From Dryococelus australis (taxonomy: Eukaryota; Arthropoda; Insecta; Phasmatodea; Phasmatidae), in the NCBI GenBank assembly GCA_029891345.1, contig CM056993.1, positions 108,987,800 to 109,051,799 of the forward strand: a stretch of 64,000 nt of DNA. Reading direction: 5' to 3'. Positions 47,602-57,904 of this stretch are shown here, piece by piece (positions within the stretch are counted from its first letter, which is position 1; each line of letters starts with the position of its first letter). A program made the position numbers and the translations under genes. The notes beneath the pieces were generated by a model that was given only the letters and a program-made list of their open reading frames with translations, searched no databases and was not told the origin of the DNA.

Positions 47602-48510
47602 TTTAGCGAATGTATCCTCCTTCCCGAAGCTCTTCCATTATATTAAAAATCTCGTTTTCGTGTGAAGTATTGCCCGCCTACTGAGACGCAACTAGTAGGC
47701 GTAGACGTGATACAAGTTCATTGACATCGTTCCAGAATACATATTCAAGTTGACTGCGCCCATCCAATTTCGAAGTCAGACCAGAGCCGCTTGTCACAGC
47801 AGCATCCGGGAACATGTCACTGATAATGTCGAATTTAGGATGTTTCATCCTTATATGTATCGGCAGAAGGATCATTGTCTGTCAAATGTGCACTCGTGAG
47901 ACTAAGTAGTGTGTTTATATTGACGAAGCGCCTCGTGCGAGAACTCTCCAGGCGTACGTTTAAACAGTAGCTCATAGAGACCTGGAGTGGAGCGCACAGC
48001 TTCATCACCAACTTGTATAAAATCGTTGAGGAGGAAAAATATTTTTTTGTTTCCCAAATACCATTTTCTATTGCTCCTATATACTCCGTATGTAGCGTCA
48101 TTGAATCTTGATGTGTACGACTGTAGGTAATTGCGAACAGACGTGGAGTGGGAATTAGAACGTTCCTTTTGTCGTTTCCAATCTGCTAAAGATAAATCTT
48201 CATCATCGACAGCCTTTGGCTTGCGCTTCCTCACAGTCCGAGGTTCGACGTCAGGTTCAGTCTTCAGTTCGGCAGGGAGAGCAGCTTGTTGATGTTGATC
48301 CAGACGAGACGTAATTGGTCGGAAGGCTTCTTCCAAGGTTGCATCTCGCTCCATGAGAGCACGCTTAGCCAGTAAATACTTGGCTCCCACACTTGTAATT
48401 ACACGCTGTAGATCTTCGACAGCGGCAGTCATAGTATTAAAACAGTGAGCGAGAGGTACTTGGTATTTATGGGCGTCCTCGCAGTTGGATCGGACCCGAC
48501 ACAGTATCAC
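47602..48510 (-). pseudogene. Polinton protein of unknown function (DUF8207-like)
   Basis: Characteristic blocks, in order: NDATYGVYRSNRKWYLGNKK, STPGLYELLFKRTP, then in a second frame LLSLTSAHLTDNDP and in a third LEYVFWNDVNELVSRLRLL, ENEIFNIMEELREGGYIR. From memory these resemble a widespread Polinton/arthropod family (DUF8207-type); the role is unknown. Two frameshifts (about 47,990 and 47,870) and one stop (47,678) break the frame. The start is uncertain; the N-terminal portion is Lys/Arg-rich with a possible nuclear signal (RKRKPKAVDDED). It overlaps or abuts the coiled-coil gene upstream, and the integrase ATG follows its stop directly. Confidence 0.75.
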
Positions 48511-49168
48511 CTGTCAGTCTGAGTACGGTCGCCAAATATGCTTCAGACATGCTGACCCGATGAGATATGGCGTCTCGAATATGTTTGCAATGAATCCACA
48601 ATTCATCATCTGAATTCGTATCGGACAAGGCACCAACAATCTTTGCTAATAGTCTGTTTTCATAGTTTCGAGACGACTCGCGAAAGCGGAGAGTTTGCTC
48701 GCCGCCCCAGTCAATGCACCAACTTGTCCGTCGAATTAAAAAGACAACGCAGACGTCCAGACTTGACGATCATCCACAGTAGTGAGCTTCTTGTCTAAGG
48801 TAGTGAGTTTTGACACGCAACCTGCCAATGCTTTCAGTTCGCTCTCGCTACTCGCAGCCATGGCTGGAAGAACCTTGGCGGTAATGCGATCTCCAACACC
48901 ATTGAGTTTCGTCTCCAAAGCGGTGAGCCGACTCGACAGAGTGCGAAGGGAAGCCTCAGTCTTCGTGTTCGGTGCTGCCAACGGACGCAATGTCTCTGAA
49001 GTGAAGTATGCAGACAAAGGACGCCGTAGCTGCATCTCCATCATGCTTCGGGCCACCGAGGTTCTTGGCTCGCTTCCCACCAAAGCTGCAGTTACTGTCG
49101 TCGGTATCTGTAATACAGCTGTCGGGCGCACGCTTCAAGCCGCCTAACTTGGATACTGCGTAGCTCAT
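48480..49168 (-). pseudogene. Polinton coiled-coil protein
   Basis: The ATG at 49,168 (MSYAVSKLGGLKRA) starts a frame that stops at 48,956; another frame then gives heptad-rich SRLTALETKLNGVGDRITAK and VSKLTTLDKKLTTVDDR, and a third near 48,530-48,660 gives NYENRLLAKIVGAL and WIHCKHIRDAISHR. The regular Leu/Lys/Asp spacing indicates a coiled coil, as expected for a fibre-like or scaffold protein. I do not assign a function. It lies 4 bp downstream of the ATPase stop, so the two would be co-transcribed. It may be part of one longer gene with the DUF8207-like segment. Confidence 0.6.
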
Positions 49169-49171
49169 CCT

Positions 49172-49864
49172 TCACCGATGTATGATAATAAACTGATCAA
49201 ATCTACGCCGATAACGTCCCTTATCAAGTGGAAAATCCTTTGTAATCACAAGGAACCCATGCGGTTCACACCAGCAATATGAACACGTATTTTTAAAGCT
49301 GTCAAAAGTCATATCGGTGTTCACATGTTCAGAGTATACGTGACGTAAATTTAAGTCATCCATGTGGAAAAGAACGATAAAATTGCAATTTTCTCGGAGG
49401 AGTTGCTTAGGCATGCGTGAATATGTTTGACACAAGTAAATTGAGTCCACAGCTGCATGCCTTCACATGCTGAAATATTGTTGCACTGTCAGCTGCTTCT
49501 TGCATGCGACGTTGTCAAAGACAAACACAGAGTTGGGTCTAGCTTCACTCGGCGGCACAACTGCTTCATTGTCGCTACATGGAAAATAGTCTAGTCTATC
49601 CACTGCTTGTAGTATTCGTGCCAGTACGTACTACTTTGGCTACTGTAGTGATTTCGAGTAGAGGTAGACGTTCTCGAACCGAAGACCTTTGAACACTACC
49701 AGAAGGCTCAGAAGCACACATGTCTTTCCACAGTTGCTCGGCCCCGCTATGATACCACGCACAGTCAACGGCAGCAGCTTGCCATAGCGCGATTCGCGAG
49801 CAGTAGTTTGATCATCGGCATAGATGCGAAAGGGGAGTGTAGTGGTCTGTGGCACGATCTCCAT
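49172..49864 (-). pseudogene. Polinton FtsK/HerA-type packaging ATPase
   Basis: This family is thought to pump DNA into capsids. From the ATG at 49,864 (MEIVPQTTTLPFRIYADDQ) the P-loop GIIAGPSNCGKTCVLLSLL is intact. Two stops (about 49,632 and 49,640) follow YLYSKSLQ. The Walker B region reads SVFVFDNVACKKQ, with Asn after the Asp where the family usually has a second acidic residue. Another stop occurs at about 49,453 (in a YFSM-stop-RHAAVD context). The C-terminus YLCQTYSRMPKQLLRENCNF to GRYRRRFDQFIIIHR is recognisable. All pieces are in one frame, so damage is by point nonsense only. Confidence 0.9.
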
Positions 49865-49991
49865 TATACTAACACGTAAATGCAAAAACACGGATACTTA
49901 AGGCCCACGTTCGAGACTGGGGTGATGTAGTCGGCCACACACACATGTATAAAGTATGCATGACGCACAAGTTTTGCGTTAGTAGGTCGTA
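49865..49991. promoter_or_regulatory. Divergent intergenic region with TATA-like box
   Basis: This 127-bp gap separates the minus-strand ATPase cluster from the plus-strand capsid cluster. TATAAA at 49,948-49,953 lies 44 nt before the Px start codon. A divergent promoter is inferred from gene orientation only. Confidence 0.35.
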
Positions 49992-50266
49992 ATGCGTCGT
50001 GGAGGTGAGAGGGGAGGAGGTCTGCTGAATACGCTCACATTCCCGGTTATAAGTTCTGGGGACCGGGCACGAGACTAGCACGAAGATTGAAACGTGGTGA
50101 CGTTCCTATCAATTCGTTGGACGAGGTGTGCCGCCAGCACGATATTGCGTACACAACCAGTAGTACGTTGACAGATAGACACACGACCGATACTGTACTT
50201 GCGGATAAAGCTAAAGCATTAGTTAGTTCGCCCAAGTCCAAACTCGGTGAACGTCTAGCTGTGTAG
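49992..50266 (+). pseudogene. Polinton Px protein with phospholipase A2-like domain
   Basis: In parvoviruses a related PLA2 domain helps virions leave endosomes; Polinton Px proteins carry a similar fold. The ATG at 49,992 opens MRRGGERGGGLLNTLT, after which a shift (about 50,035-50,045) leads into HIPGYKFWGPGTRLARRLKR and the PLA2 signature LDEVCRQHDIAY with the catalytic His-Asp pair intact, then a tail ending KLGERLAV. The domain itself is uninterrupted (about 70 codons); only the N-terminus is out of frame. First gene of the plus-strand capsid cluster; the pVI-like gene starts 16 bp later. Confidence 0.82.
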
Positions 50267-50281
50267 GGAGTGTCCAAGATC

Positions 50282-50568
50282 ATGAAAATGAAAGTCAAGC
50301 GGGGTATGGGTTTTCAGTTTAGAAGGAAGGTGAAAAAACCAGGAAGCCGAGGAGGAAACCACGGGGGAAGCGTGGAGGTATCTTGCCATTTATCCTACCA
50401 GCCCTGTGCGTTCTTGGTAGCCTTATCGCTGGTGCAAGTGATATAGCGAGAACAGTGAAATCTGCTAAGACCGAAAATAGTCAATTGAGCGAAGCTATAC
50501 GTCACAGCAGAAATATGGAGATAATTGGAAAAACGGCAGGGGCGTGTATCTTCGCCCATAACGTGTAG
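50282..50568 (+). pseudogene. Polinton pVI/pX-like minor capsid protein
   Basis: The ATG at 50,282 gives a basic N-terminus (KMKVKRGMGFQFRRK); a frameshift near 50,330-50,350 leads to RGGILPFILPALCVLGSLIA, a hydrophobic helix, then ARTVKSAKTENSQLSEAIRH and NMEIIGKTAG. The basic leader, glycine-framed hydrophobic helix and charged amphipathic helix are typical of Polinton pVI-like proteins, thought to act like adenovirus pVI/pX inside the capsid. It is located between Px and protease, as in other Polintons. Short (about 95 codons) and frameshifted. Confidence 0.75.
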
Positions 50569-50570
50569 GA

Positions 50571-50966
50571 GGAGGGGAAACAAACGAGGCGAAGGAGGAC
50601 GAAGCAGTCTTAAGGTCACTGCCCAACCGCCCCCTCACAAACTTCGATATACAAAAGTGTGTACATAAACTGAGAATATCTCATTTTCGGGGTGTGTTTA
50701 TGCGCAACAGACTGCCACATACACCGAGATAAGTGGAGTGTGGCATAATAAATCTAGATAATAGTCGAGGACCTGGAAGTCATTGGGTAGCATATCGAAA
50801 GTGCGGAGATACAGCTGAATACTATGACAGTTATGGTAATTTACGACCACCACAGGAATTGAAAACATACTTGAGAGGCGTGCAATTATATTATAACTAT
50901 GAGACAGAACAACTGCCACGAGAAACGAACTATGGCCACCTCTGCCAGCGCTTCCTTCCAAGGTAG
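50571..50966 (+). pseudogene. Polinton adenovirus-type cysteine protease (adenain-like)
   Basis: The protease matures capsid proteins. In one frame: PNRPLTNFDIQKCVHKLRI and HFRGVFMRNRLP, an in-frame TAA at 50,730, then VECGIINLDNSRGPGSHWVA with the catalytic His, EYYDSYGNLRPP with the acidic site, and NYGHLCQRFL at the end. In adenain-type enzymes the nucleophile is the first Cys of a CG-x2-C motif; here that position is Tyr (TAT, one base from TGT). So the enzyme is dead on two counts, the nonsense codon and the lost nucleophile. The frame has no clear upstream ATG; the first ATG (50,700) would remove conserved residues. Confidence 0.9.
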
Positions 50967-51007
50967 GCTCTACTTAGCGTGAATGCACTACATGTAATAA
51001 TCAGCCA

Positions 51008-51709
51008 TGTCTGTAACGTTGATCGTGTCGGGCAATAGCTCACAATTACGTTCCGTGCACTTCCCTCCGCTGAACCTGGAAGGCTCGCTCTTGGTCGGTT
51101 GCACTAATAGATTTTCAAACTTATTTCTCTGTGCCGAACATAGATGAACGTAATTGTATGTTTCGATATGTCGCGGAGGGCGGTAAGAGAGGCGAGGTGA
51201 GCATACCTACAGGCTCGTATGATATTGCAGATATAGGCGAGGTCCTTAAACGTGCACTAGAGCCGGAAGTAGTGTTGACGCTGCGAGCTAATTCCAATAC
51301 TCTACATAGTGAGATTTATTGTTCCGCTCAGATAGACTTTACGCAAAGCGATACACTCGCCACAATACTGGGATTCGAGAATGTGAAGTACGATGCGAAT
51401 AAAATACACGTATCCACACTACCGGTAAATATTTTCACAGTGAATGTTATAATAATCAACTGTAACTTGGTTACCAGTTCGTCTCTCAACGCCAAGCCTA
51501 GCCAAACACTACATGAATTCTCCGCGATGGTACCACCAGGCTCTAAGCTAGTGGATGTGCCGAGAACACACATTTATGTTCCCATCGCCACAGAGAGCGT
51601 ACAGGACGTAGTTGTCTCAGTCGTAGACCAAGACAATAGCCTGATTAATTTCCGCGGTGAGGAAATAACCGTACGCCTACATTTTCGCAAAGATGTGACC
51701 GAAATTTAA
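51008..51709 (+). pseudogene. Polinton penton-like (minor) capsid protein
   Basis: The ATG at 51,008 (MSVTLIVSGNSSQLRSVHFP) continues to a single frameshift near 51,125-51,135, then a 190-codon open frame: VPNIDERNCMFRYV, IPTGSYDIADIGEVL, LRANSNTLHSEIYCSAQIDF, LPVNIFTVNVIIINCNL, LHEFSAMVPPGSKLVDVP and DQDNSLINFRGEEITVRLHF. This block order matches the Polinton minor capsid protein, predicted to be a single jelly-roll penton. Apart from the one shift it is the best preserved capsid gene in the element. It lies between protease and the major capsid gene on the same strand. Confidence 0.85.
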
Positions 51710-51828
51710 GAAGGTAATAAAAGCAACCTACTGTACCAAACCTCAAGTCAGTACGAGACGAGCTTCGAGCATGCTAACATCTGAAAACGTGCGTTTCCTT
51801 CGTGGATTGGGACTCGAGGTCGTCAAAT

Positions 51829-52788
51829 ATGGATGCGGAAATATTAAACATAGCAGAGCCGGCGAACTTCGAAGAAGCGATCACCAAGTCAGAAATCCAT
51901 ATCTACACGCCCAACTTACCGGGTCCGTTCGTGCCTTTGTCCGAGGTTCGAATTCCGGTAAAAAACCAAGATATTTACACAGCATCGTGTGATTCTTATT
52001 TGAGGTTTCGAGGATCGATTACAAGGGCCAATGGTGCTGTACCCGCGACAAATCGAATAATTAGGAACGGAATATTACACATGTTAAGTAGAATCGCGAT
52101 ATTGGAATTACAGCTACCATAAAGAATTATCTCTCGCTCACTCGCAACCAACTAGCTGCGGCTAAAATTACAGGCTGGGGAATCGAAGAGGACTATAAAG
52201 TTCCTATCTATGCTAATGGAAAATTCGAAGTTAGCATTCCACTTGCAATGCAGTTAGGCTTCGCCAAAGACTACCGTCATGTAATAATTAATTCCAAACA
52301 GGAACTAGTCATTCTCATGGTTAACATGCAAACGAATGCAGTGGTGGATACCGCAGCTGAGCCAGAACTCACATCGCTGTCAATATGGTATATCGAATGG
52401 CTGCTACCACACGTCCAGGTGAAAATGTCTGAACCTGTGAAATTTTTTAAATATGCAGAGAAAGGTTGGAACGTTGATATTGCTTTTTGCTCTTGGAGTT
52501 TAGAATCATATCCGAGCATTCCGCAGTCTTAGCGTGTACACTGGAACATTAAAACTTCTTTTACAAGTGAGAAACCACGCTACATAATAATTGCGTTCCA
52601 GGCAGGCAAACAAAATGTTCTCAGTGCAGACCGTTCAACATTTGATCATGTGAATATAAAGAATTGTAAAGTATTCCTCAACTCTGAGTGTTACCCGTAT
52701 GGTGATTTAAACATCGAACTGTATGTTTACGGTCCCACATCAGATGTACGCTGATTTTCAGAGAGCTTATTATGGACAAACTCAGTAA
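51829..52788 (+). pseudogene. Polinton major capsid protein (double jelly-roll)
   Basis: The ATG at 51,829 starts MDAEILNIAEPANFEEAITK; then IPVKNQDIYTASCDSYLRFR, a stop/shift near 52,120, FEVSIPLAMQLGFAKDYRHV and NSKQELVILMV, PHVQVKMSEPVKFFKYAEK, a stop at 52,530, PRYIIIAFQAGKQNVLSADR, VFLNSECYPYGDLNIEL and, after another shift, MYADFQRAYYGQTQ with a stop at 52,786. The order matches Polinton hexon-like capsid proteins. About 320 codons are covered, shorter than usual for the family: part of the first jelly roll and the final ~70 residues are missing. Sequence after 52,788 does not resume the family. Confidence 0.9.
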
Positions 52789-52939
52789 TAGCGAAATACT
52801 GTCACATTAGAAAGTCACCCGCTCTACTTGCCACTGTCTTCCTCCAGCACATTATTTTTGTAGAATATATATATTTAGTGATGTGAGATTGATGTTTGGT
52901 TCGTTCACGCTACGTAACATTTCCTGTTAAAAAAAAAAT

Positions 52940-53280
52940 GTAATGAGAGTATGCCGTTTCTCTTCACATGGTTTTGCTTTTCCCACACGCCTTCCACCAA
53001 GGCGATCCTGGTTCGATCCCCTGCGGAGTTGCTCTCGTTTTTCGCACGTGCTGGACGACGCCGCAGGTCTGTACTATTGTTTCTCCCCAGCCCTTTCATT
53101 GCGGACTCGCTCCATACTCATCTCGCTTCACCCTCAACGGCTCTCAAGACCTCGATGTTAAGAGCCGTCGAAATCAGTTACTTTGCACGTACTTCAAGTC
53201 AAAACGGTGTTTAAATAATAATTCCCGTGATTTGTGGTGTTCGGCTATTGTCGTAAAAAAAAAAAAAAAAAAAAAAAAAC
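52940..53280 (+). mobile_element. tRNA-derived SINE (copy 3), inserted in the Polinton
   Basis: A B-box-like GGTTCGATCCCCTGCGG near 53,010, the shared body CTCGCTTCACCCTCAACGGC near 53,123 and a poly-A run at 53,256-53,279 identify a SINE of the same family as copies 1 and 2. It lies between the capsid and polymerase genes and post-dates the Polinton. Open frames over it are not genes. Confidence 0.78.
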
Positions 53281-53369
53281 TTTTTTTCGAACGGAATAGG
53301 GAAGTGTTTCAGAATAAAGTTTGAAGTAAACTAACATTAACTATGACTTATGCTATTCTTGTTTGTGTG

Positions 53370-53420
53370 CGGGAGAGGGAGGGAGAGAGAGAGAGAGAGA
53401 GAGGGGGGAGAGAGAGAGTA
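53370..53420. repeat. GA-rich simple repeat
   Basis: GGGAGAGAGAGAGAGA-type low-complexity tract. The remaining sequence from 53,281 to 53,860 shows no gene; a Ser-rich frame at 53,586-53,864 is low complexity. Confidence 0.85.
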
Positions 53421-53861
53421 CGCGGCCTTCGCGTGCACGAATGTCGGAGTGGCATGACTCGCGCTCGGCAGTTCCATGACGACATAGGTATGGCAATGTA
53501 GTGGAATGACGCTCGGGGAGAGAAAGTGGAAGGACTCTGAGAGAACCTTTTTTTTTGTACATTCTCTACCCTATACTAAGTACATGTGTTAGGCATTGTG
53601 TCTCCCTTCACTAGTTTACATTGTCACCTCCCCTACACACAGATTATCTCCTGGTCACCGCTTGACGTCGAGCTGCCTTCCGCGCATTCCGTCAACCAGT
53701 TGAGACGTTCTTCAGCATCGTTGGGTGTTTTCTCCATTACTTTAGTCAACACGGATTCCGCTAGTTCTTCTTCTTCATCTTTCCCATCTTCCTCTCCATT
53801 ATCTCCATCCCAATCATCTTCTTCTGTTTCATCTCATTCTCTTTCTAACACGCCTGTGATG

Positions 53862-56800
53862 TGACCACTGGCAATCCAGTGTGGTTTTTGCGATCGGGTG
53901 TTTGCCGATCGCTCGAATGGTTTGCGCCACGAGCGTAATTGTTGGGCGAACTCCGACGAACTCCGACGCTACAGAATCACTGGAGTGTGCGACCTGTGGA
54001 AGGCAATTTACAAGGGCCAACAATCTTCGGGCTCATAGTGCCAAGTGTACTGATGTCACTGCCCCACCGCCGACGAAACGCGTCCGCCTGGTTTCCCAGC
54101 CAGGACCGTCCTCCGCTTCACAGGCCCGCCCACAGCCTGCTGGTCGCCCGCGGATAGTTGCAGGCGCCGGAGTCGCTAATGGTAATGGGTTTTTTGAAGC
54201 GGCAACAGCTTTCAGAGGCAACTTACGTACATATGTTACCGTGAATACAGGTGTAGTAGCCAAAGAAATTTGCATTTACTTGGACTCCATGCGGCAAAAC
54301 CTTGTCAACCAACTGATAGCAGAGGTTGATGACCATGGCAACATTAAGTTTAATCTTTGGCTCGATTGTTTGTACGGGAAGCCCGAGCCTCATGATGAAG
54401 AAACGGATCTGAGAGCATTCAAATCCAGAAATGTATAATTATTTAATGCCTCCGATGTGGAAGAAGCCATTGCCTCGGCAATATGAAAGATCTGCCAGGA
54501 AGCGGATGAGTAGCAGGGGAAGGGAAGCGGATGGACGCCTACCGCAGTCAACGGACTCCAGCTGCGTATTAGCAAACTGGATCCATTGAGAACGTCGTCT
54601 TGGATTGATTTGCCCGCATCCATCAAGGCGAAGAAGGTAGTCATCAACCCTAAGAATAATGATACGGGATGTTTCAAGTGGGTCATTATCGCAAGGTTTG
54701 TGGAAGGTAAAAACCCCCAGCGTGTAAACCGTTAAACCGTCGCTACCATGACCTGAGAGGGAAATTTAATTTTCATGGTCTCGCCTTCCCAACTCCCCTG
54801 AAACAGATTGGGGCTTTTGAAAGGCGCAACCCCGGTACGTCCGTTAACGTATACGCTCTGGATGATGAGCAGAAAGTAATACCTGTGCGTGTCGCCAAGG
54901 AAGAAAAGGTCGAGCATTTTGACCTGCTGCTCGTGTCCGATGACGCAAACAGTCATTATACATATGTAACAGACTTGTGCCGACTCATCCGCTCCCAAGT
55001 TACTGTGCACCATGACCGTATCCATAGCTGCAAGCGCTGCTTCACGCACTATGACAATCGTCCACACATATCGGGGCTGACGGGTCTGCAGTGTCTCGAG
55101 CAGAACAAACAATACTGTAACACACATGCTGCAGCCCGAGTGGAAATGCCCAAGACCTCGCCAGATGAGAGTCCTACCATCATGAAATTCAAGAACTATC
55201 ACAATGCGGACAAGTTACCCATCGTAGTATATGCAGATTTCGAGGCTTTATTAAAACCCATCGTTACCTGTGATCCAAACCCCGACAATGCATACAATTG
55301 TGCAAACCAGGAACATGAAGTATACAGTTACTACCTGTATGTACATGTAGATAATGACCTGGTGCCAGCACACCTCACTACCTCGCTGCCGACCAGGCCG
55401 GAGATGTAATTAGGGAAGGACGCAGGTAAGCTCTTTACCGAGGCGATAGTGGACATAGGCAAAAAGGTAAAGACTATTTACGAAACGTCCACACCTATGA
55501 GTCCAATAACCCCAATCCAACAAGCAATGTACTACCGGACGAGAGACTGTATTTATTGTAATAGCACATTTTCCGAGTCGAATTATAAAGTTAGAGACCA
55601 CGACCATTTTACGGGTCAGTACATTGGTTCATCATGTAACCAATGCAATATTCTGCGCAGCTTCCCGAAGAAGCTGGTAGTATCTTTCCATAATCTATCC
55701 TATGACGAACATTTCATCCTTAAAGAGCTGGCTTACGATACGCAGGATATTTTCATCATCCCACACAGCGAGGAAAAAATGATTACATTTTCGAAACAGC
55801 TAGGTGACCGCTTTGCAGTTCAGTTCGTGGACACATGTCGCGATATGGCCTCTAGTCTTGCCTCACTGATGCAAAATCTGTCAGAAGACAGGTTCACTAG
55901 TGCGAGGCAATTTTTCACCCCAGAACAGTTCCCGCTGGTGGTGCATAAGGGAGTATTCCCATACAATTATGTGTCCAGTCTCAATACATTGAAAGAGACA
56001 CAACTACCATCGTAACAAGTGCTTTATAACCGCCTCACCAACAGCTCAATTCCCAGCGAGGACTATGCACATGCACAATCAGTATGGCACGAATTCAGTT
56101 GCGAGACACTTGATGCGTAAAGCCGCATATATTTAATGGTCGACGTCCTACTTTTGGCAGACATATTTAATCATTTCCGGCCCCTCTGTTTAGAAACGTA
56201 CCAGCTCGACTGCGATCGCTATGTAAGCCTCCCAGGGTTCTTATTCGACGCCATGCTACGAATGACAAAGGTAGAACTCGAGCTGCTAGGGGACTATGAT
56301 ATGTACCTATTCCTTGAGCCGGCCATCATAGGAGGTGTTTCACAGTGTATGCTGCGGCACTCTGTCGCCAAAAACAGGTACATGAAGGGGGAGCATTATA
56401 CCTGCAAGCCTGATACATACTTGCAATACGTGGATGCAAACAACCTCTACGGATGGGTGATGAGCCAGCCATTGCCACATTGTAATTTCAAGTGGAGTGA
56501 AACAAACATCGATGTCATGTCCATACCTGACGATGGTAATGTCGGCTACATCCTAGAGGTTGACATCACGTATCCTACAGCCCTGCATCACGACCACGGG
56601 GATATTCCCTTCCTCCCCCTGAACCAATGTCCCCCAGGCTCAAAGCAGAAGAAGTCTATTACAACGCTCGAGAATAAGACGCATTACGTAATTCATTATA
56701 CAACATTGAAACAGGCAATATCTCACGGACTCCAGGTAACAAAAATTCACCGAGTCCTTACATCCGAGCAGTCACCCTAGTTGAAATCCTATATCGATCT

Positions 56801-57626
56801 CAATACTGAAAAGATAAAGGCTGCCAGCAACGATTTCGAACGCGATTTCTTCAAGCTTGCCAACAACTCTATGTTTGGCAAGCTAATGGAGAATAAGAGG
56901 AAGTGTCAAAGTATGGAGCTGGTGTGCAGCGAGCAGAGGCTTAGCAAACTCGTGATGAAACCAGTATATGAGGAGAAAACTATTTACCACGAGAAACTTA
57001 CCCTGGTACAACTTGAAAAGGAATCTATTTTATTCGATAAACCCATATATGCAGGGTTCTCTGTCCTCGACCTGTCGAAAACTGTAATGTATCGATTCCA
57101 TTATGATGTTGTGAGACGGCGATATGGTGATCGCTGCACTCTAATATATACAGATACCGATAGCTTCATCTATTCTTTTCGCACGGAAGATTTCTACTGG
57201 GACCTAGCGACCGATCCCGTGTTCAGTTCCGAGTTCGACACGTCCTACTACTCCGCCGATCATCCCTGCTACTCCCCGACCAATGCCAAAGTGTTGGGGA
57301 AGTTTAAGGATGAGTGCGGGGGAGCTATTATGACTGAATTTGTTGGGCTCCGTGCGAAACTATATAGCTATAAATGTAAGGGTAAAGTGGTTAAGAGGGC
57401 CAAGGGAGTGAAAAAATGTGTAGTTAAAAACAAAATACTCATTGACGATTATAAACGTGTCCTGCAGCAACAGTGTACGATGCGCGTTAATATACACACC
57501 ATCCGCTCCCATCAACATGTCCTATACAATGAATGCACCAATAAGTTAGCACTGACATGGAAAGACGACAAGAGACGCATACTGGACGATGGAATACATA
57601 CTGTATCTTATGGTTATAATGATTAA
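53862..57626 (+). pseudogene. polB: Polinton protein-primed family B DNA polymerase
   Basis: Two N-terminal C2H2 fingers occur in different frames (CGFCDRVFADRSNGLRHERN near 53,890 and CATCGRQFTRANNLRAHSAK near 53,985). A degraded middle section (54,440-54,720) holds NNDTGCFKWVIIARF. From about 54,735 one frame runs to 57,626 with only four stops (55,407; 56,013; 56,118; 56,778). Motifs: exonuclease I VVYADFEALL, DHDHFTGQYIGSSCNQC, VVSFHNLSYDEHFILKEL, VDVLLLADIF, palm A YVDANNLYGW, B KLANNSMFGKLMENKR, C LIYTDTDSFIY, and C-terminal GIHTVSYGYND. All palm catalytic residues are present, so only nonsense and frameshift damage is seen. This is the largest gene of the element and replicates it in intact relatives. 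Confidence 0.96.
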
Positions 57627-57788
57627 ATTATGGGTATCGCACACACCACTGGGGCAGGTATGTAACATTATATATTTGCCTGTCCCCGGGAGGGCAACCG
57701 GGTCGGGATGCATAGTAGGAGGCAGTTCCTCGCCCCGGGATTGTCGAAGAATGAAGCGATTCCAATCCCCTCTCCCACAACGAATGAA

Positions 57789-57822
57789 TGTGTGTGTGTG
57801 TGTGTGTGTGAGTGTGTGTGTG
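57789..57822. repeat. (TG)n microsatellite
   Basis: About 16 TG dinucleotides with one interruption, just downstream of the polymerase. Confidence 0.95.
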
Positions 57823-57904
57823 GGCGTTCATACGTGTTTTTTTCTGCTAGCCCACACTATAGTAAGCACATATCAGTCAGTCACCTTGTTTTCCCATCTG
57901 TATA

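Noticed and set aside
54735..57626. Programmed stop-codon readthrough in the polymerase
   Set aside because: The stops are a mixture of TAA and TAG without common context, and the upstream part is frameshifted; ordinary decay is simpler.
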